A stretch of 15,935 bases of DNA from CAYNLG01 sp964397995 (GCA_964397995.1 CAYNLG010000081.1:1-15935), one strand, 5' to 3'. Positions 6,095 through 13,989 are shown, counted from the first letter of the stretch. Program-made: numbers and translations. Notes: a model not told the origin generated them from the sequence alone.

Positions 6095-6123
6095 ACTATG
6101 CCGTCGCCTCCAGTGGAAAGCAA
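6095..6123 (-). promoter_or_regulatory. Possible cas12g promoter
   Basis: On the minus strand, TTGCTT (6118-6123) is separated by 17 bp from CATAGT (6095-6100), about 80 bp before the cas12g start. The match is three of six at -35 and four of six at -10, so this is only a candidate. Confidence 0.25.
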
Positions 6124-6213
6124 GCGTCTTCTCGGGCCATGGCGGGGGAGGCAAACAGCACAACGGCAACGGCAGCCAAAGCGGCGGCGAGGCCGCCGCA
6201 ACGGCACGACGAC

Positions 6214-6240
6214 GCGCGGGGGCACGCCCCGCGGCGAAAA
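6214..6240. repeat. REP-like hairpin, GCGGGG/CCCCGC family
   Basis: CGCGGGG-GCACG-CCCCGCG followed by GCGAAAA. The same stem and GGCGA tail recur at 14381-14410 and 14492-14519, so this is a dispersed family in the genome rather than a local terminator. Confidence 0.7.
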
Positions 6241-6285
6241 GGGCAAGTCAGAACTCACGGGCAGGCCGGAAAACAGCAAAGCAAA

Positions 6286-6313
6286 ACTCACGGGCTGGAA
6301 GCCCGTGCTACGG
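6286..6313. repeat. REP-like hairpin, CACGGGC/GCCCGTG family
   Basis: ACTCACGGGC-TGGAA-GCCCGTGCTACGGG, a perfect 7-bp stem at 6289-6307 with a conserved CTACGGG tail. A second copy with loop AGGAT lies at 6761-6788, and a half copy (ACTCACGGGCAGGC) at about 6253. I recall this element being abundant in planctomycete genomes. Confidence 0.75.
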
Positions 6314-6477
6314 GAAGCGGCCACGGCCACGGCGATTACAGGATTCGGGATTTGAGATTTCAGGAGAATGACAGGGCATGGCAAACGGCTCAAGGGGCGG
6401 GGGCGGGAGGCCGATAGACCCTATGCGGTCGCTGCCTTGCACCCTACGCCCGGACGCCCCCGGTGCAAGGAGCCGCC

Positions 6478-6657
6478 ATGTCTGCCGCGCCCTGTCCCCC
6501 CGACGCCTGTTGTCATGATCGTGCGCCGCTGAAACGGATCGGGATTTACGTGCATCGCGGGCGGCGCCGGTACCTGCTGCTGTGCACGGAGTGCGGGTTC
6601 GTGGTGAGCACGGACGAGGTGCGGCGGCTGCGCAGGCGGGTGGGGGCGATGAGGTGA
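6478..6657 (+). CDS. Small putative zinc-binding protein
   Basis: A 59-residue protein. The ATG at 6478 is chosen over an in-frame GTG at 6463 because a strong AAGGAG lies five bases before it. Cysteines fall in two groups: C6 with C11-C12-H13 near the N-terminus, and LLCTECGF (C36, C39) later. That pattern suggests a zinc ribbon or treble clef built on a short beta-hairpin (RIGIYVHRGRRRYLLL). The C-terminus is basic (RRLRRRVGAMR) and could touch nucleic acid. I do not recognise the family. Hairpin-repeat sequence flanks it on both sides, so it stands alone. The good ribosome-binding site and the cysteine pattern support it as a real gene. Confidence 0.6.
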   Translation: MSAAPCPPDACCHDRAPLKRIGIYVHRGRRRYLLLCTECGFVVSTDEVRRLRRRVGAMR

Positions 6658-6760
6658 CGGCGGACGGCTGAGGCCAGCGCGGGAACCGGCACCTGCCTGC
6701 CGCAGGCAGATGCGGAGCGCGGAGTACCGGCGAACGGCAAAACGGCAACGGCGAAGCAAA

Positions 6761-6788
6761 CTCACGGGCAGGATGCCCGTGCTACGGG
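6761..6788. repeat. REP-like hairpin, second CACGGGC/GCCCGTG copy
   Basis: CTCACGGGC-AGGAT-GCCCGTGCTACGGG; the stem is at 6763-6781. It is identical to the 6286-6313 element outside the five-base loop. Confidence 0.75.
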
Positions 6789-6892
6789 AAAACGACAACG
6801 GCAGGCGAAGCGGCATCGTTGCCGCCGCCGTCCATAGAAAACGGCAGAGGCCCAAACGGCAAAGACGGCAGCGACTCCGTCGCCCAGGCAGG

Positions 6893-6912
6893 GCGGCGAT
6901 TCGGATCGCCGC
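6893..6912. repeat. Perfect 8-bp inverted repeat GCGGCGAT/ATCGCCGC
   Basis: A perfect stem of 8 bp around TCGG, flanked by CAGG and ACTCC. It resembles a second dispersed palindrome class common in planctomycete intergenic DNA (from memory). There is no T-tract, so it is not a typical intrinsic terminator. Confidence 0.55.
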
Positions 6913-6990
6913 ACTCCAGGGTCCGGCTGCGCCGGACGTGAAAACAGCGAACGGCAAAACGGCGACGGCACGGCCGCGCCGGGAACTGGT

Positions 6991-8244
6991 TCAGGGGGCG
7001 GCGCGGTGGGCGGCGCGGTGGGCGGCGCGGCGGCGGAGGGCGTCGAGGAAGGCTTCGGGCGAGGTCTGGGGGCGCAGGTTGCCGCGCCGATGGTCGGGGC
7101 GTTCGTCGAGAAGGCCGAAGCCGAGGGTGATTTCGCCGGAGGCGCGGCCGGGTCCGAGGACGTGGAAGTCGGAGGCGTAGCTGGCGACGAGGAGGGGGCC
7201 GGGGGCGGGGAGGCGGCTGGCGGCGATTTTGGCGTTGGTGTCGTCGACGAGTTCGTGCCAGACGCGGACGTCGGCGCCGGAGTCGCGTGAGGTGCCGATT
7301 TCGATGCCGTCGAGGCCGATGTCCTCGACGAGGGTTTCGAGGGTGCGGGCGACCTTGCCGATGGACATTTTGCCCTTGGTCACGAGTTCCTTGGGGTGGG
7401 GGAGAATGGCGACGGCGCCGGCGCGGCTGCGTCGCATGGCGGCGAGCTGTTTCTTGACGTCGGCGACGGCCTGGCGGAGGTCGATGTCGCGGACCGCCCC
7501 GCCGCGCAGGCGCCGGACGGCGGGGGTGATGACCTTGGTGTTGAAGGCGCGGGGGTCGCGGATGCCGAGGGCGTCGCGGGCGGCGGCGTCGAGGCGCTTG
7601 AGGCCGAGGACGCAGAGGGTGCCGGGGTACCAGGGCCGCTGGCCGCCGAAGAAGGCGTCGACCTCGTCGGGAGTGATGGCCTGGTCGGCGGGGATGCCCT
7701 GGCGGCGGAGCCAGCGGTTGACGCTTTCGAGGATCTCTTCGGTGAGGGCGTGGACGGCCTGCTGCTTGCGTTCGAGGTGCTTGGCAAACCGGGTGCCGCG
7801 CGGCGTCGTGAGGAAGTCGAAGAAGCGGCCGGCGTCGGGCCAGTAGACGAGGAGCTCGAGGCCGGGGTGGTCGGTGGAGAGTTCGACGGCGGGGAGGACG
7901 GCGACGCCGAGGAGGGTGGCTTCGGCGTAGAGGGGGCGGACGCCGTCGATGGCATCGTGGTCGGCGACGGCGACGGTCTTGAGGCCGATGGCGCGGGCGA
8001 GCCAGGCGAGCTTGCGAGCGGGGACCTGGCCGTCGGAGCAGGTGGAGTGGAGGTGGAGGTCCATGGGGACGGGGACGTCGAGGAGCTGGCGGACGCGGGC
8101 CTCCGGGAGGTCGCGTCGGGCAAGGGCCTCGGCGAAGGCGTCCCAGGTGGGGGCCTCGGCGAGGGCGTCGCGTAGCTGGACGAGGACGGCCTCACGGGTG
8201 CGGTAGGTGGCGAGGTCGTCGGCGGTGCCGGTGCTGAGGGTCAT
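6991..8244 (-). CDS. PHP-domain metal-dependent phosphoesterase
   Basis: A 417-residue protein of the polymerase-and-histidinol-phosphatase (PHP) superfamily. Metal-binding motifs are in order: DLHLHSTCSDG (H64, H66), VADHDAIDG (D95-D97), PAVELST (E121), LPHP (H283) and ASDFH (D359, H361). The first 60 residues are a helical extension before the PHP fold. The region between motif III and LPHP (about 125-280) is longer than in short PHP phosphatases. Family members hydrolyse phosphomonoesters or nucleic-acid phosphodiesters with two or three metals; the substrate here cannot be read. The ATG at 8242-8244 has only a distant AAGGAT. It lies 154 bp downstream of the RACo-type gene on the same strand and may share its transcript. 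The C-terminus RRAAHRAAHRAAP is encoded by a 12-bp minisatellite. Confidence 0.88.
   Translation of the reverse strand: MTLSTGTADDLATYRTREAVLVQLRDALAEAPTWDAFAEALARRDLPEARVRQLLDVPVPMDLHLHSTCSDGQVPARKLAWLARAIGLKTVAVADHDAIDGVRPLYAEATLLGVAVLPAVELSTDHPGLELLVYWPDAGRFFDFLTTPRGTRFAKHLERKQQAVHALTEEILESVNRWLRRQGIPADQAITPDEVDAFFGGQRPWYPGTLCVLGLKRLDAAARDALGIRDPRAFNTKVITPAVRRLRGGAVRDIDLRQAVADVKKQLAAMRRSRAGAVAILPHPKELVTKGKMSIGKVARTLETLVEDIGLDGIEIGTSRDSGADVRVWHELVDDTNAKIAASRLPAPGPLLVASYASDFHVLGPGRASGEITLGFGLLDERPDHRRGNLRPQTSPEAFLDALRRRAAHRAAHRAAP
6996..7030. repeat. 12-bp minisatellite in the 3' end of the PHP gene
   Basis: GGGCGGCGCGGT occurs about 2.9 times in tandem. It is in frame and encodes the AAHR repeats at the C-terminus of the PHP protein. 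Unit length is a multiple of three, so copy changes keep the stop codon. Confidence 0.85.
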
Positions 8245-8398
8245 GGAACGCGGGGTATCCTTGCGGGTTCGGGGGATAGAGAACGGGAAACGGGGGCGGC
8301 ATGCAAGAGAAATCGCGCGCGAGGCGGGGCGCGGGATAGCGCCGCGCCGCGAGCGACGGCGCGGTAGCGAGGTGCGTTGCGGCGCGCGGGCGACGGCG

Positions 8399-10258
8399 TC
8401 AGTCGCGGCGGGGCGGGAAGAGCATGGCCTCGGCGAAGCGGGCCTGGAAGTCCGGGCGCCGCGACAGCTCGACGTGCTCGATGCCGCGCGCGACGTCTTC
8501 GGCGACGCGGCGAAGGGGGGCGCTTGTGAGCAGGGCGCGGGCGCCGGCGCCGGCGGCGTTGCCGACGAAGCGGAGGCGGTCGGGCGGGACCGCGGGGAAG
8601 AGGCCGAGGGCCTGGGCCCGCGCGGGGCGGATGACGTTGCCGAAGGCGCCGGCGAGGATGACCTCGTCGAGGTCGGCGGCGGTGGCGCCGCGTTCGGCCA
8701 GGAGCGTCTCGATGCCGGCGGCGATGGCGCCCTTGGCGAGCTGGACCTCGCGGACGTCGCGCTGGGTCAGGAGGATGGGGTGGCGGGCGCCGGAGGCGGC
8801 CTCGGGGGCCAGGACGACGGCGCGATCGCCGTCGGCGCCGATGAGGCGGGCCGCCAGGGCCGGGCGGTCGGCGAGGTCGGCGGCGGTGCGGAGCGCGCCG
8901 GTGGCGGCGAGGACGCCGGCGTGGAGGAGCGCGGCGACGGCGTCGATCAGGCCTGTGCCGCACAGGCCCACGGGCGGGGCGTCGCCGAGGGTGCGGAGGG
9001 CGAGGTCGTCGCCTGGCGAGACGTCGACGCGGTCGATGGCGCCCGGGGCGGCGCGCATGCCGTAGCGGATGCGGGCGCCCTCGAAGGCGGGCCCGGCGGC
9101 GGCGGAGCAGGCGAGGAGGCGGTCGCGGCCGCCGAGGACGATCTCGCCGTTGGTGCCGATGTCGACGAGGAGGCGGAGGCCGTCGCTCTGGTGCAGCCCG
9201 GCCGCCAGCACGACCGCCACCGTGTCCGCCCCGACGAAGCCGCCCACCAGCGGCGCGACGTACACGCGGCCGCCGGGATGCATCTTCAGACCGACGTCGC
9301 GCGCGGCCACGGACCGGCCGCCCGCGCCGGCGGGGATGAAGGGGGCGCGGCCGACGGCGTCGACCGGCAGCCGGAGCACCAGGTGGGCCATCGTCGTGTT
9401 GCCGACGATGGCGGCCTCGTAGACGGCCGAGCGCCGGACGTGGGCCTTGCGGCAGAGCTCGGCAAGCATCTCGTTGAGGGCGTCGATGACGAGTCCGTGG
9501 AGCGTCCTCAGGCCGTCGCGCTCACGGCCGGCGTAGGCAATGCGGGCGACCACGTCGTCGCCGTAAGCCGTCTGCGGATTCGTCCGCCCCGCCACCGCCA
9601 CCACCGCCCCCGTCGCCAGGTCCACCAGGTACCCGGCCAGGGTCGTCGTGCCGACGTCGACGGCCAGGCCGTAGCAGGCCTCGCGCGTGGTCGGCCGCTC
9701 GACGTCGATCACCTCGTCGCCCACCAGCGCGCACGTCGCGTGCCACTCCAGACTGCGCAGCCGGTCGGGCAGGTGCCTGAGCAGCTTAAGCCCGAGGCGC
9801 AGGTCCGTCTCGCCCGCCTCGGCCAGCGCGTCGAGCAGGCGGTCGGCGTCGGCCCGCTGGTCCGCCACGCTCGGTTCCGGCAGCCGGACGGTGACCTTGC
9901 GGGCGGCCGGGGCGAGGGGCACGTCCGCGGCGGCGCCGTCGGTGAGGATGGCCTGGTCCGCCAGGCGCGTTTCCTCCGGCACGACGACGCGCAGGGCGCC
10001 GCGCACCCGTACCTGGCACGCCAAGCGGAGGCAGCGGCCGATTTCCTCGCCGGAGAGGACGCGGCGGCAGGCCTCACTGGGCTCGGGGGGGCCGTCGGGG
10101 ATGACGACGCGGCACCCGCCGCACGTCCCCACCCCGCCACACGGCGCGTTCAGGTGGATGCCGGCCGCGCGGGCCGCCTCCAGAAGCGTCTGGCCGTCGG
10201 GCACGGCGACGGTGCGGCCGTCGGGCTCGAAGACGACGTGATGGACGGTGTCGGGCAT
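8399..10258 (-). CDS. RACo-type ferredoxin/ASKHA reductive activator of corrinoid proteins
   Basis: A 619-residue cytoplasmic protein that, by family knowledge, uses ATP and a 2Fe-2S cluster to return corrinoid proteins from inactive Co(II) to Co(I) in methyl-transfer systems. The N-terminal ferredoxin domain (1-95) has cluster cysteines APCGGVGTCGGC (C40, C46, C49) and LAC (C81). A linker and middle domain follow. The ASKHA ATPase fold then begins with AVDVGTTTLAGY (199-210) and includes VGNTTMAHL (285-293), VDIGTNGEIVLGG (365-377) and SAAAGPAFEGA (385-395). Length and order match RACo/DUF4445 proteins. The ATG at 10256-10258 is preceded by GAGG. A strong promoter lies about 70 bp upstream. 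No corrinoid protein or methyltransferase is in the window, so its partner is unknown. Confidence 0.9.
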   Translation of the reverse strand: MPDTVHHVVFEPDGRTVAVPDGQTLLEAARAAGIHLNAPCGGVGTCGGCRVVIPDGPPEPSEACRRVLSGEEIGRCLRLACQVRVRGALRVVVPEETRLADQAILTDGAAADVPLAPAARKVTVRLPEPSVADQRADADRLLDALAEAGETDLRLGLKLLRHLPDRLRSLEWHATCALVGDEVIDVERPTTREACYGLAVDVGTTTLAGYLVDLATGAVVAVAGRTNPQTAYGDDVVARIAYAGRERDGLRTLHGLVIDALNEMLAELCRKAHVRRSAVYEAAIVGNTTMAHLVLRLPVDAVGRAPFIPAGAGGRSVAARDVGLKMHPGGRVYVAPLVGGFVGADTVAVVLAAGLHQSDGLRLLVDIGTNGEIVLGGRDRLLACSAAAGPAFEGARIRYGMRAAPGAIDRVDVSPGDDLALRTLGDAPPVGLCGTGLIDAVAALLHAGVLAATGALRTAADLADRPALAARLIGADGDRAVVLAPEAASGARHPILLTQRDVREVQLAKGAIAAGIETLLAERGATAADLDEVILAGAFGNVIRPARAQALGLFPAVPPDRLRFVGNAAGAGARALLTSAPLRRVAEDVARGIEHVELSRRPDFQARFAEAMLFPPRRD

Positions 10259-10335
10259 GCGGCATCCCTCGTGCCTTGGCGCCGAGCGGTCGCGCCGTCA
10301 CGGCGGCCGGCCGGGGCCGGGCAAACGGAGTGCCG

Positions 10336-10364
10336 ATAGTACGGCGCGGCGGGGGCGGCGTCAA
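10336..10364 (-). promoter_or_regulatory. Sigma-70-like promoter for the RACo-type gene
   Basis: On the minus strand, TTGACG (10359-10364), a 17-bp spacer and TACTAT (10336-10341). Transcription would start near 10329, leaving a leader of about 70 nt before the ATG at 10258. Confidence 0.55.
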
Positions 10365-10733
10365 TGTTCGCGACGGGCAAACCGCGCAAGGCATGCGGCA
10401 CGTGGGCCAGAGTCATCGCGGCCGCCTTGCCCCGCTCCGCATCCGGCGCGCGGCGCATCCCGTCGGCCGGTCGGCCACACATCGGAACGGGGCCGGGGCG
10501 CGGTCGAGTTCCGGCGAGCGCAGCGCCAGCCGGTCCGTCAGGATCTCCAGCGGGTACGGGATGGCCGGTCGCGTGTCGTCGCCCATGGCGTTTCTCGCAG
10601 TGGCGCCCTACCGTACACGGCGCCCTCCCCGGCCGCCAGCGCCTATCGGCCCGGAACCCGCCGGGAGGAGCCCCGTCCGCCGACGGTCGGCCCCGGCTTG
10701 CGGGGGCACGGTACGTTCGCCCTGCCGGAACGG

Positions 10734-10763
10734 TTGCGATGGCGCGGGCGGGGCGGCTAGAAT
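10734..10763 (+). promoter_or_regulatory. Sigma-70-like promoter for the alcohol dehydrogenase cluster
   Basis: TTGCGA (10734-10739), an 18-bp spacer and TAGAAT (10758-10763). The start would be near 10770, with a leader of about 25 nt that carries the GGGAGGG ribosome-binding site just before the GTG at 10795. Confidence 0.5.
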
Positions 10764-10794
10764 CGGTGCCCGGTCGAGACCCAGGGAGGGCCAC

Positions 10795-11910
10795 GTGGAC
10801 CTGAGCCTCTTCACCTCGCCGGACCGGCTGCGTTTCGGCTGCGGCGCCTTGGACGCGCTCGGCACCGAGGCCGCACGCCTCGGCCGCCGCCCTCTGCTCG
10901 TCACCGGGCGGCGCGCCATGGCCGAGGCCGGCATCACGGACCGGTGCCTGGCGGTGCTGGCGGAGGGGGGCTTGGCGGCGGCGCTCTATGACGAGGTCGA
11001 GCCGGAGCCGCACGTGGCCACCGTCGACCGCTGCCGCGCCGCCATCGCCTCGCACGGGGCGGACCTCGTGATCGGCCTCGGGGGCGGCAGCGCAATGGAC
11101 GTGGCCAAGGTGGCCGCCGGCCTCGCCCGCGAGACCGAGCCGACGGCGGCCTTCCACGGCGACGCAACGCCGGCGGGGACCGGCCTGCCGGTGGCGGCCG
11201 TGCCGACGACCAGCGGCACCGGCAGCGAGATGACCAACAACGGCGTCGTCAGCGACCCCGCCACGGGCCTCAAGGCCAGCATCCGGCACCCGTCGTTCGT
11301 GCCGAAGCTCGCCCTGGTGGACCCCGCCCTGACGGTCCCCTGCCCGCCGCGCGTCACCGCCACCAGCGGCATCGACGCCCTGGTCCAGGCCATCGAGTCG
11401 TACCTCTCGGTGAACGCGACGCCGCTGACGGAGGCGGTGTCGCTGCGCGGCGTGGTGGAGCTCGAGGCGGCCCTGCCAGACGTGGTCGAGCGGGGCGAGG
11501 ACCTTGCCCTGCGGACCCGGGCCGCCTGGGGCAGCGTCCTGGCGGGCCTCGCTCTGACGAACGCGCGGCTGGGGGTGGTCCACGGCCTTGCCCACCCGAT
11601 CGGCATCCGCACGGGGGCCCCGCACGGCCTGGTGTGCGGCGTGCTGCTGGCGCCGGCCCTCGATTACAACCGGGACGCGGCCCCGGAGAAGGTCGCGGCC
11701 CTCGAAGCGGTCCTCGGCGCGGACCCGGCGGCGTATGCCCGCGACCTGCTGGCCGCGTGCGGCCTGCCCGCGACGCTCGCCGAGTACGGCCTCGACCCGG
11801 CCGCGTTCGAGGCCATCGCCGAAGAGAGCCTGCCGAGCGGCTCGACGAAGGCGAACCCGCGGCCGGTGACGGTCGCGGACATGATCGACCTGCTGCATCA
11901 GGTCGCGTAA
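10795..11910 (+). CDS. Class III (iron-type) alcohol dehydrogenase
   Basis: A 371-residue NAD(P)-dependent dehydrogenase; family members interconvert alcohols and aldehydes or ketones. The GTG at 10795 is chosen because GGGAGGG lies four bases upstream and the product then starts like the family (DLSLFTSPDRLRFG). The nucleotide motif GLGGGSAMDVAK is at 94-105 and TTSGTGSEMTNN at 138-149. Metal-site residues line up as D194, position 198, H263 and H277 (VVHGLAHPIG, GAPHGL). Position 198 is Gln (SGIDALVQAIESY) where FucO-like enzymes have His, so metal choice or affinity may differ. It heads a cluster: the next gene starts 10 bp after its stop, and the TAAGGAG at its stop serves as that gene's ribosome-binding site. 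The substrate is unknown. Confidence 0.9.
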   Translation: MDLSLFTSPDRLRFGCGALDALGTEAARLGRRPLLVTGRRAMAEAGITDRCLAVLAEGGLAAALYDEVEPEPHVATVDRCRAAIASHGADLVIGLGGGSAMDVAKVAAGLARETEPTAAFHGDATPAGTGLPVAAVPTTSGTGSEMTNNGVVSDPATGLKASIRHPSFVPKLALVDPALTVPCPPRVTATSGIDALVQAIESYLSVNATPLTEAVSLRGVVELEAALPDVVERGEDLALRTRAAWGSVLAGLALTNARLGVVHGLAHPIGIRTGAPHGLVCGVLLAPALDYNRDAAPEKVAALEAVLGADPAAYARDLLAACGLPATLAEYGLDPAAFEAIAEESLPSGSTKANPRPVTVADMIDLLHQVA

Positions 11911-11920
11911 GGAGCCCGCC

Positions 11921-12622
11921 ATGGACACCCCCGCCCTCAGCCGCGACGCCATCCGCGGCTTCGACCGGTACGCCATCGAGACCCTCGGCCTGCCCGGCAT
12001 CGTCCTGATGGAGAACGCCGGGCGCCAGCTTGCCGAGGCCGCGCGCGACCTCCTGGCCGAGGTCGGCGGGCGGCGCGTGGTCGTCATGGCGGGGCGCGGC
12101 AACAACGGGGGCGACGGGTTCGTGGTGGCGCGGCACCTGGCGATGGACGGTCTCTGGCCGCGCATCGCGCTGGCGGCCGGGCGCGACGAGGTCGGCGGCG
12201 ACGCCCGGACGAACCTGGACGTCTGCGTGGCCCTGGGCCTGGAGGTCGCGCAGCTGCCCGCGGCCACCAGCAGCGAGGCCGCCGGCCGCGAACTCGCCGA
12301 GATGCTCGCGGGGGCCGACCTGGCCGTCGACGCCCTCCTCGGCACGGGCACGAAGGGCGAGGTCCGCGAGCCCTACGCGACCCTCATCCGGGCCCTGAAC
12401 GACGCCGCGGTGCCGCGCGTCCTCGCGGTGGACCTGCCGAGTGGCCTGGACGCCGATACGGGCGAACCGCTCGGGCCGACCGTCCGGGCCCACAGGACGG
12501 TAACCATGGCCGCCCGGAAGACCGGCTTCGACGCCGAGGGCGCGGCCGCGTACACGGGCGAGGTGCGGGTGGCGGACATCGGCGTGCCGGCGGTCCTGCT
12601 CGACCCCGAGAAGCGGCGCTAG
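11921..12622 (+). CDS. nnrE: NAD(P)H-hydrate epimerase (YjeF N-terminal domain)
   Basis: A 233-residue cytosolic repair enzyme that epimerises R-NAD(P)HX to the S form, so that the ADP/ATP-dependent dehydratase can restore NAD(P)H. Signatures are MENAG (30-34), GRGNNGGDGFVVARHL (58-73), AVDALLGTG (135-143) and AVDLPSGLDADTGEP (169-183). Only the epimerase domain is present; the C-terminal dehydratase domain found in many bacterial fusions is missing and no separate copy lies in the window. The ATG at 11921 follows AAGGAG. Location right behind a dehydrogenase is compatible with nicotinamide cofactor upkeep, but the link is only positional. The downstream glycosyltransferase starts one base after its stop codon. 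Confidence 0.93.
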   Translation: MDTPALSRDAIRGFDRYAIETLGLPGIVLMENAGRQLAEAARDLLAEVGGRRVVVMAGRGNNGGDGFVVARHLAMDGLWPRIALAAGRDEVGGDARTNLDVCVALGLEVAQLPAATSSEAAGRELAEMLAGADLAVDALLGTGTKGEVREPYATLIRALNDAAVPRVLAVDLPSGLDADTGEPLGPTVRAHRTVTMAARKTGFDAEGAAAYTGEVRVADIGVPAVLLDPEKRR

Positions 12623-12623
12623 G

Positions 12624-13616
12624 GTGGCGCGGCGGCTGGCCATCCTGACGCGGAAACGGGACGGGGCTCCGTTCCGGCAGCGGATCGCCCCGTACCTGGA
12701 GCCCCTCGAGGCCCGCGGTATCCGGTGCGCCGTGCACGAGCTGCCGTCGGGGGTGCTCGCGCGGCGGCGGGTGTGCCGCGACGCCGCCCGGGCCGACGCC
12801 GTCCTCCTCCACCGCAAGACCCTGACGGCCGCCGAGGCGTGGTGGCTGGGCGAGGTGCGGCTGATCTACGACGTGGACGACGCCGTCATGGTCCAGGCGC
12901 GACGGCCGGACGTGGCCCACACGGGGCGGCTGCGGCGGTGGCGACGGACGGTGGCCCGGGCCGACTTGGTGCTGGCGGGAAACCCCCTCCTGGCCGAGCA
13001 GGCCCGCGAGGGCGGCGCGCGGCAGGTCGAGGTCGTCCCGACAGGGCTCGACACGACGCGGTACGCCCCGAAGACGGACTATGCCGCGGGGGACGCGGTT
13101 CGGCTCGTGTGGATCGGCAGCCGCAGCACGCTGAAGCAACTGGCGGCACTGCGGCCGACGCTGGAGGCCCTCGGGGCCGACCGGCCGGACCTAGTGCTCC
13201 GGATCATCGCCGACGCGTCGCTGGACCTCGCGCGGCTGCCGGTCGAGGCCGTGCCGTGGGCCCGGGAGACCGAGGCGGCGCATCTGGCGGAGGCGGACAT
13301 CGGCATCGCCCCCCTGCCCGACACGGCGTACACGCGCGGCAAGTGCGGGTTCAAGGTGCTCCAGTCCATGGCGGCGGGGCTGCCGGTGGTGGCGAGCCCG
13401 GTGGGCGTGCAGGCGGCGTACGTGCGGCACGACGAGAGCGGCTTGGTGGCGGAGGACACGGCGGCGTGGCTGGCGGCGGTGGAACGGCTGGCCGCCGACG
13501 CGGCGCTGCGGGCACGCCTCGGCCGCGCGGGCCGCAAGCGGGTCGAGCGCGAGTTTGACGTCAGCGTCCTCGCGCCGCGGGTGTGCGCGGCGGTGGCGGG
13601 GGCGCTGGACGCGTAA
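12624..13616 (+). CDS. GT-B fold glycosyltransferase (GT4-like)
   Basis: A 330-residue protein with a two-domain Rossmann layout and no membrane segment. The N-terminal half has LIYDVDDAVM (80-89), typical of a group of uncharacterised GT4-like enzymes. The C-terminal half has VEVVPTGLDTTRYAP (135-149), VRLVWIGSRSTLKQL (159-173) and GKCGFKVLQSMAAGLPVVASPVG (239-261), the nucleotide-sugar site. In that motif Gln stands where the classic EX7E motif has its last Glu, a feature I recall in this subgroup. Such enzymes move a sugar from a nucleotide donor to a glycan or lipid; donor and acceptor cannot be told. The GTG at 12624 is one base after the nnrE stop, implying translational coupling. Confidence 0.88.
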   Translation: MARRLAILTRKRDGAPFRQRIAPYLEPLEARGIRCAVHELPSGVLARRRVCRDAARADAVLLHRKTLTAAEAWWLGEVRLIYDVDDAVMVQARRPDVAHTGRLRRWRRTVARADLVLAGNPLLAEQAREGGARQVEVVPTGLDTTRYAPKTDYAAGDAVRLVWIGSRSTLKQLAALRPTLEALGADRPDLVLRIIADASLDLARLPVEAVPWARETEAAHLAEADIGIAPLPDTAYTRGKCGFKVLQSMAAGLPVVASPVGVQAAYVRHDESGLVAEDTAAWLAAVERLAADAALRARLGRAGRKRVEREFDVSVLAPRVCAAVAGALDA

Positions 13617-13637
13617 CGGTTCCGGCGGTACCGAGCA

Positions 13638-13665
13638 TTGTGCCCGCGCCGGCACGCCGTACAAT
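13638..13665 (+). promoter_or_regulatory. Sigma-70-like promoter for mntA-hepT
   Basis: TTGTGC (13638-13643), a 16-bp spacer and TACAAT (13660-13665), 27 bp before the ATG at 13693. The inverted sequence GCGCCGGCACGCC lies in the spacer and could be bound by a regulator, though that is a guess. Confidence 0.5.
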
Positions 13666-13692
13666 GGGCGCGGCGCATCGCGAGGCCCGGCC

Positions 13693-13989
13693 ATGGCCAG
13701 ACTCGGTTTGGACAAGGCGCGTTTGGCGGATTTCTGCCGGCGGCACCATATACGGCGGTTGGCATTCTTCGGGTCCGTGCTGCGAGACGACTTCGGCCCG
13801 GAAAGCGACGTGGACGTGCTCGTGGAGTTCGAGGACAGTCACGTGCCGGGCTTGGCGTTCTTCACCATACAGGACGAGTTGTCGGCCCTGTTGGGCCGGC
13901 CCGTTGACCTGCACACCCCGCAGTTCCTGAGCCCGTATTTCCGCGACGACGTGCTCCGCGAAGCCGAGGTCCCGTATGCCGAGGCATGA
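13693..13989 (+). CDS. mntA: MntA-type nucleotidyltransferase antitoxin
   Basis: A 98-residue minimal nucleotidyltransferase. The pol-beta-type active site is FFGSVLRDDFGPESDVDVLVEF (25-46): G27-S28, then D39 and D41. A third acidic residue is D72 in RPVDLHT. In characterised pairs the antitoxin adds AMP units to a Tyr of the HEPN toxin's RX4HXY motif and so blocks its RNase activity. Its last 14 bases overlap the start of the HEPN gene (ATG at 13976), the usual arrangement for translational coupling. The active site looks intact although its partner is frameshifted. Only a weak GGCCC-type sequence precedes the ATG. Confidence 0.9.
   Translation: MARLGLDKARLADFCRRHHIRRLAFFGSVLRDDFGPESDVDVLVEFEDSHVPGLAFFTIQDELSALLGRPVDLHTPQFLSPYFRDDVLREAEVPYAEA

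Larger units (their letters stand above)
6017..6477. other. Repeat-rich intergenic region upstream of cas12g
   Basis: I find no gene in these 461 bp. The part next to cas12g should hold its promoter. From about 6150 it consists of short dispersed motifs (AACGGCAACGGC-type) and two hairpin repeats listed separately. Open frames through it, on either strand, are low-complexity Arg/Ala/Gly sequence or simply translate the hairpin repeats. Confidence 0.6.
6658..6990. other. Intergenic region with several hairpin repeats
   Basis: No gene is visible in these 333 bp. It contains a GCGGCA-TCGT-TGCCGC stem (about 6813-6828), a CACGGGC/GCCCGTG element (6761-6788), GCGGCGAT-TCGG-ATCGCCGC (6893-6912), GTCCGGC-TGC-GCCGGAC (6921-6937) and scattered AAACGGCAAAACGGC motifs. 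It separates the plus-strand small gene from the 3' end of the minus-strand PHP gene, so some stems may also stop transcription. Confidence 0.6.
10259..10794. other. Divergent intergenic region between the RACo-type gene and the alcohol dehydrogenase
   Basis: These 536 bp separate two divergent genes and hold a promoter for each (listed). A minus-strand frame at 10413-10586 could encode a 57-residue peptide starting MGDDTRPAIPYPLEILTDRL. The first 25 residues look protein-like, then the sequence turns Arg-rich, so it may be a decayed or spurious gene; its ribosome-binding site is poor. I see no RNA gene or riboswitch that I can name. Confidence 0.5.

Noticed and set aside
8207..10339. 710-codon plus-strand frame opposite the RACo-type gene
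   Set aside because: Low-complexity Gly/Ala/Arg/Glu sequence antisense to a gene with clear ferredoxin and ASKHA motifs.
10150..12351. 733-codon minus-strand frame opposite the alcohol dehydrogenase and nnrE
   Set aside because: It lies antisense to two well-supported genes and shows no motif.
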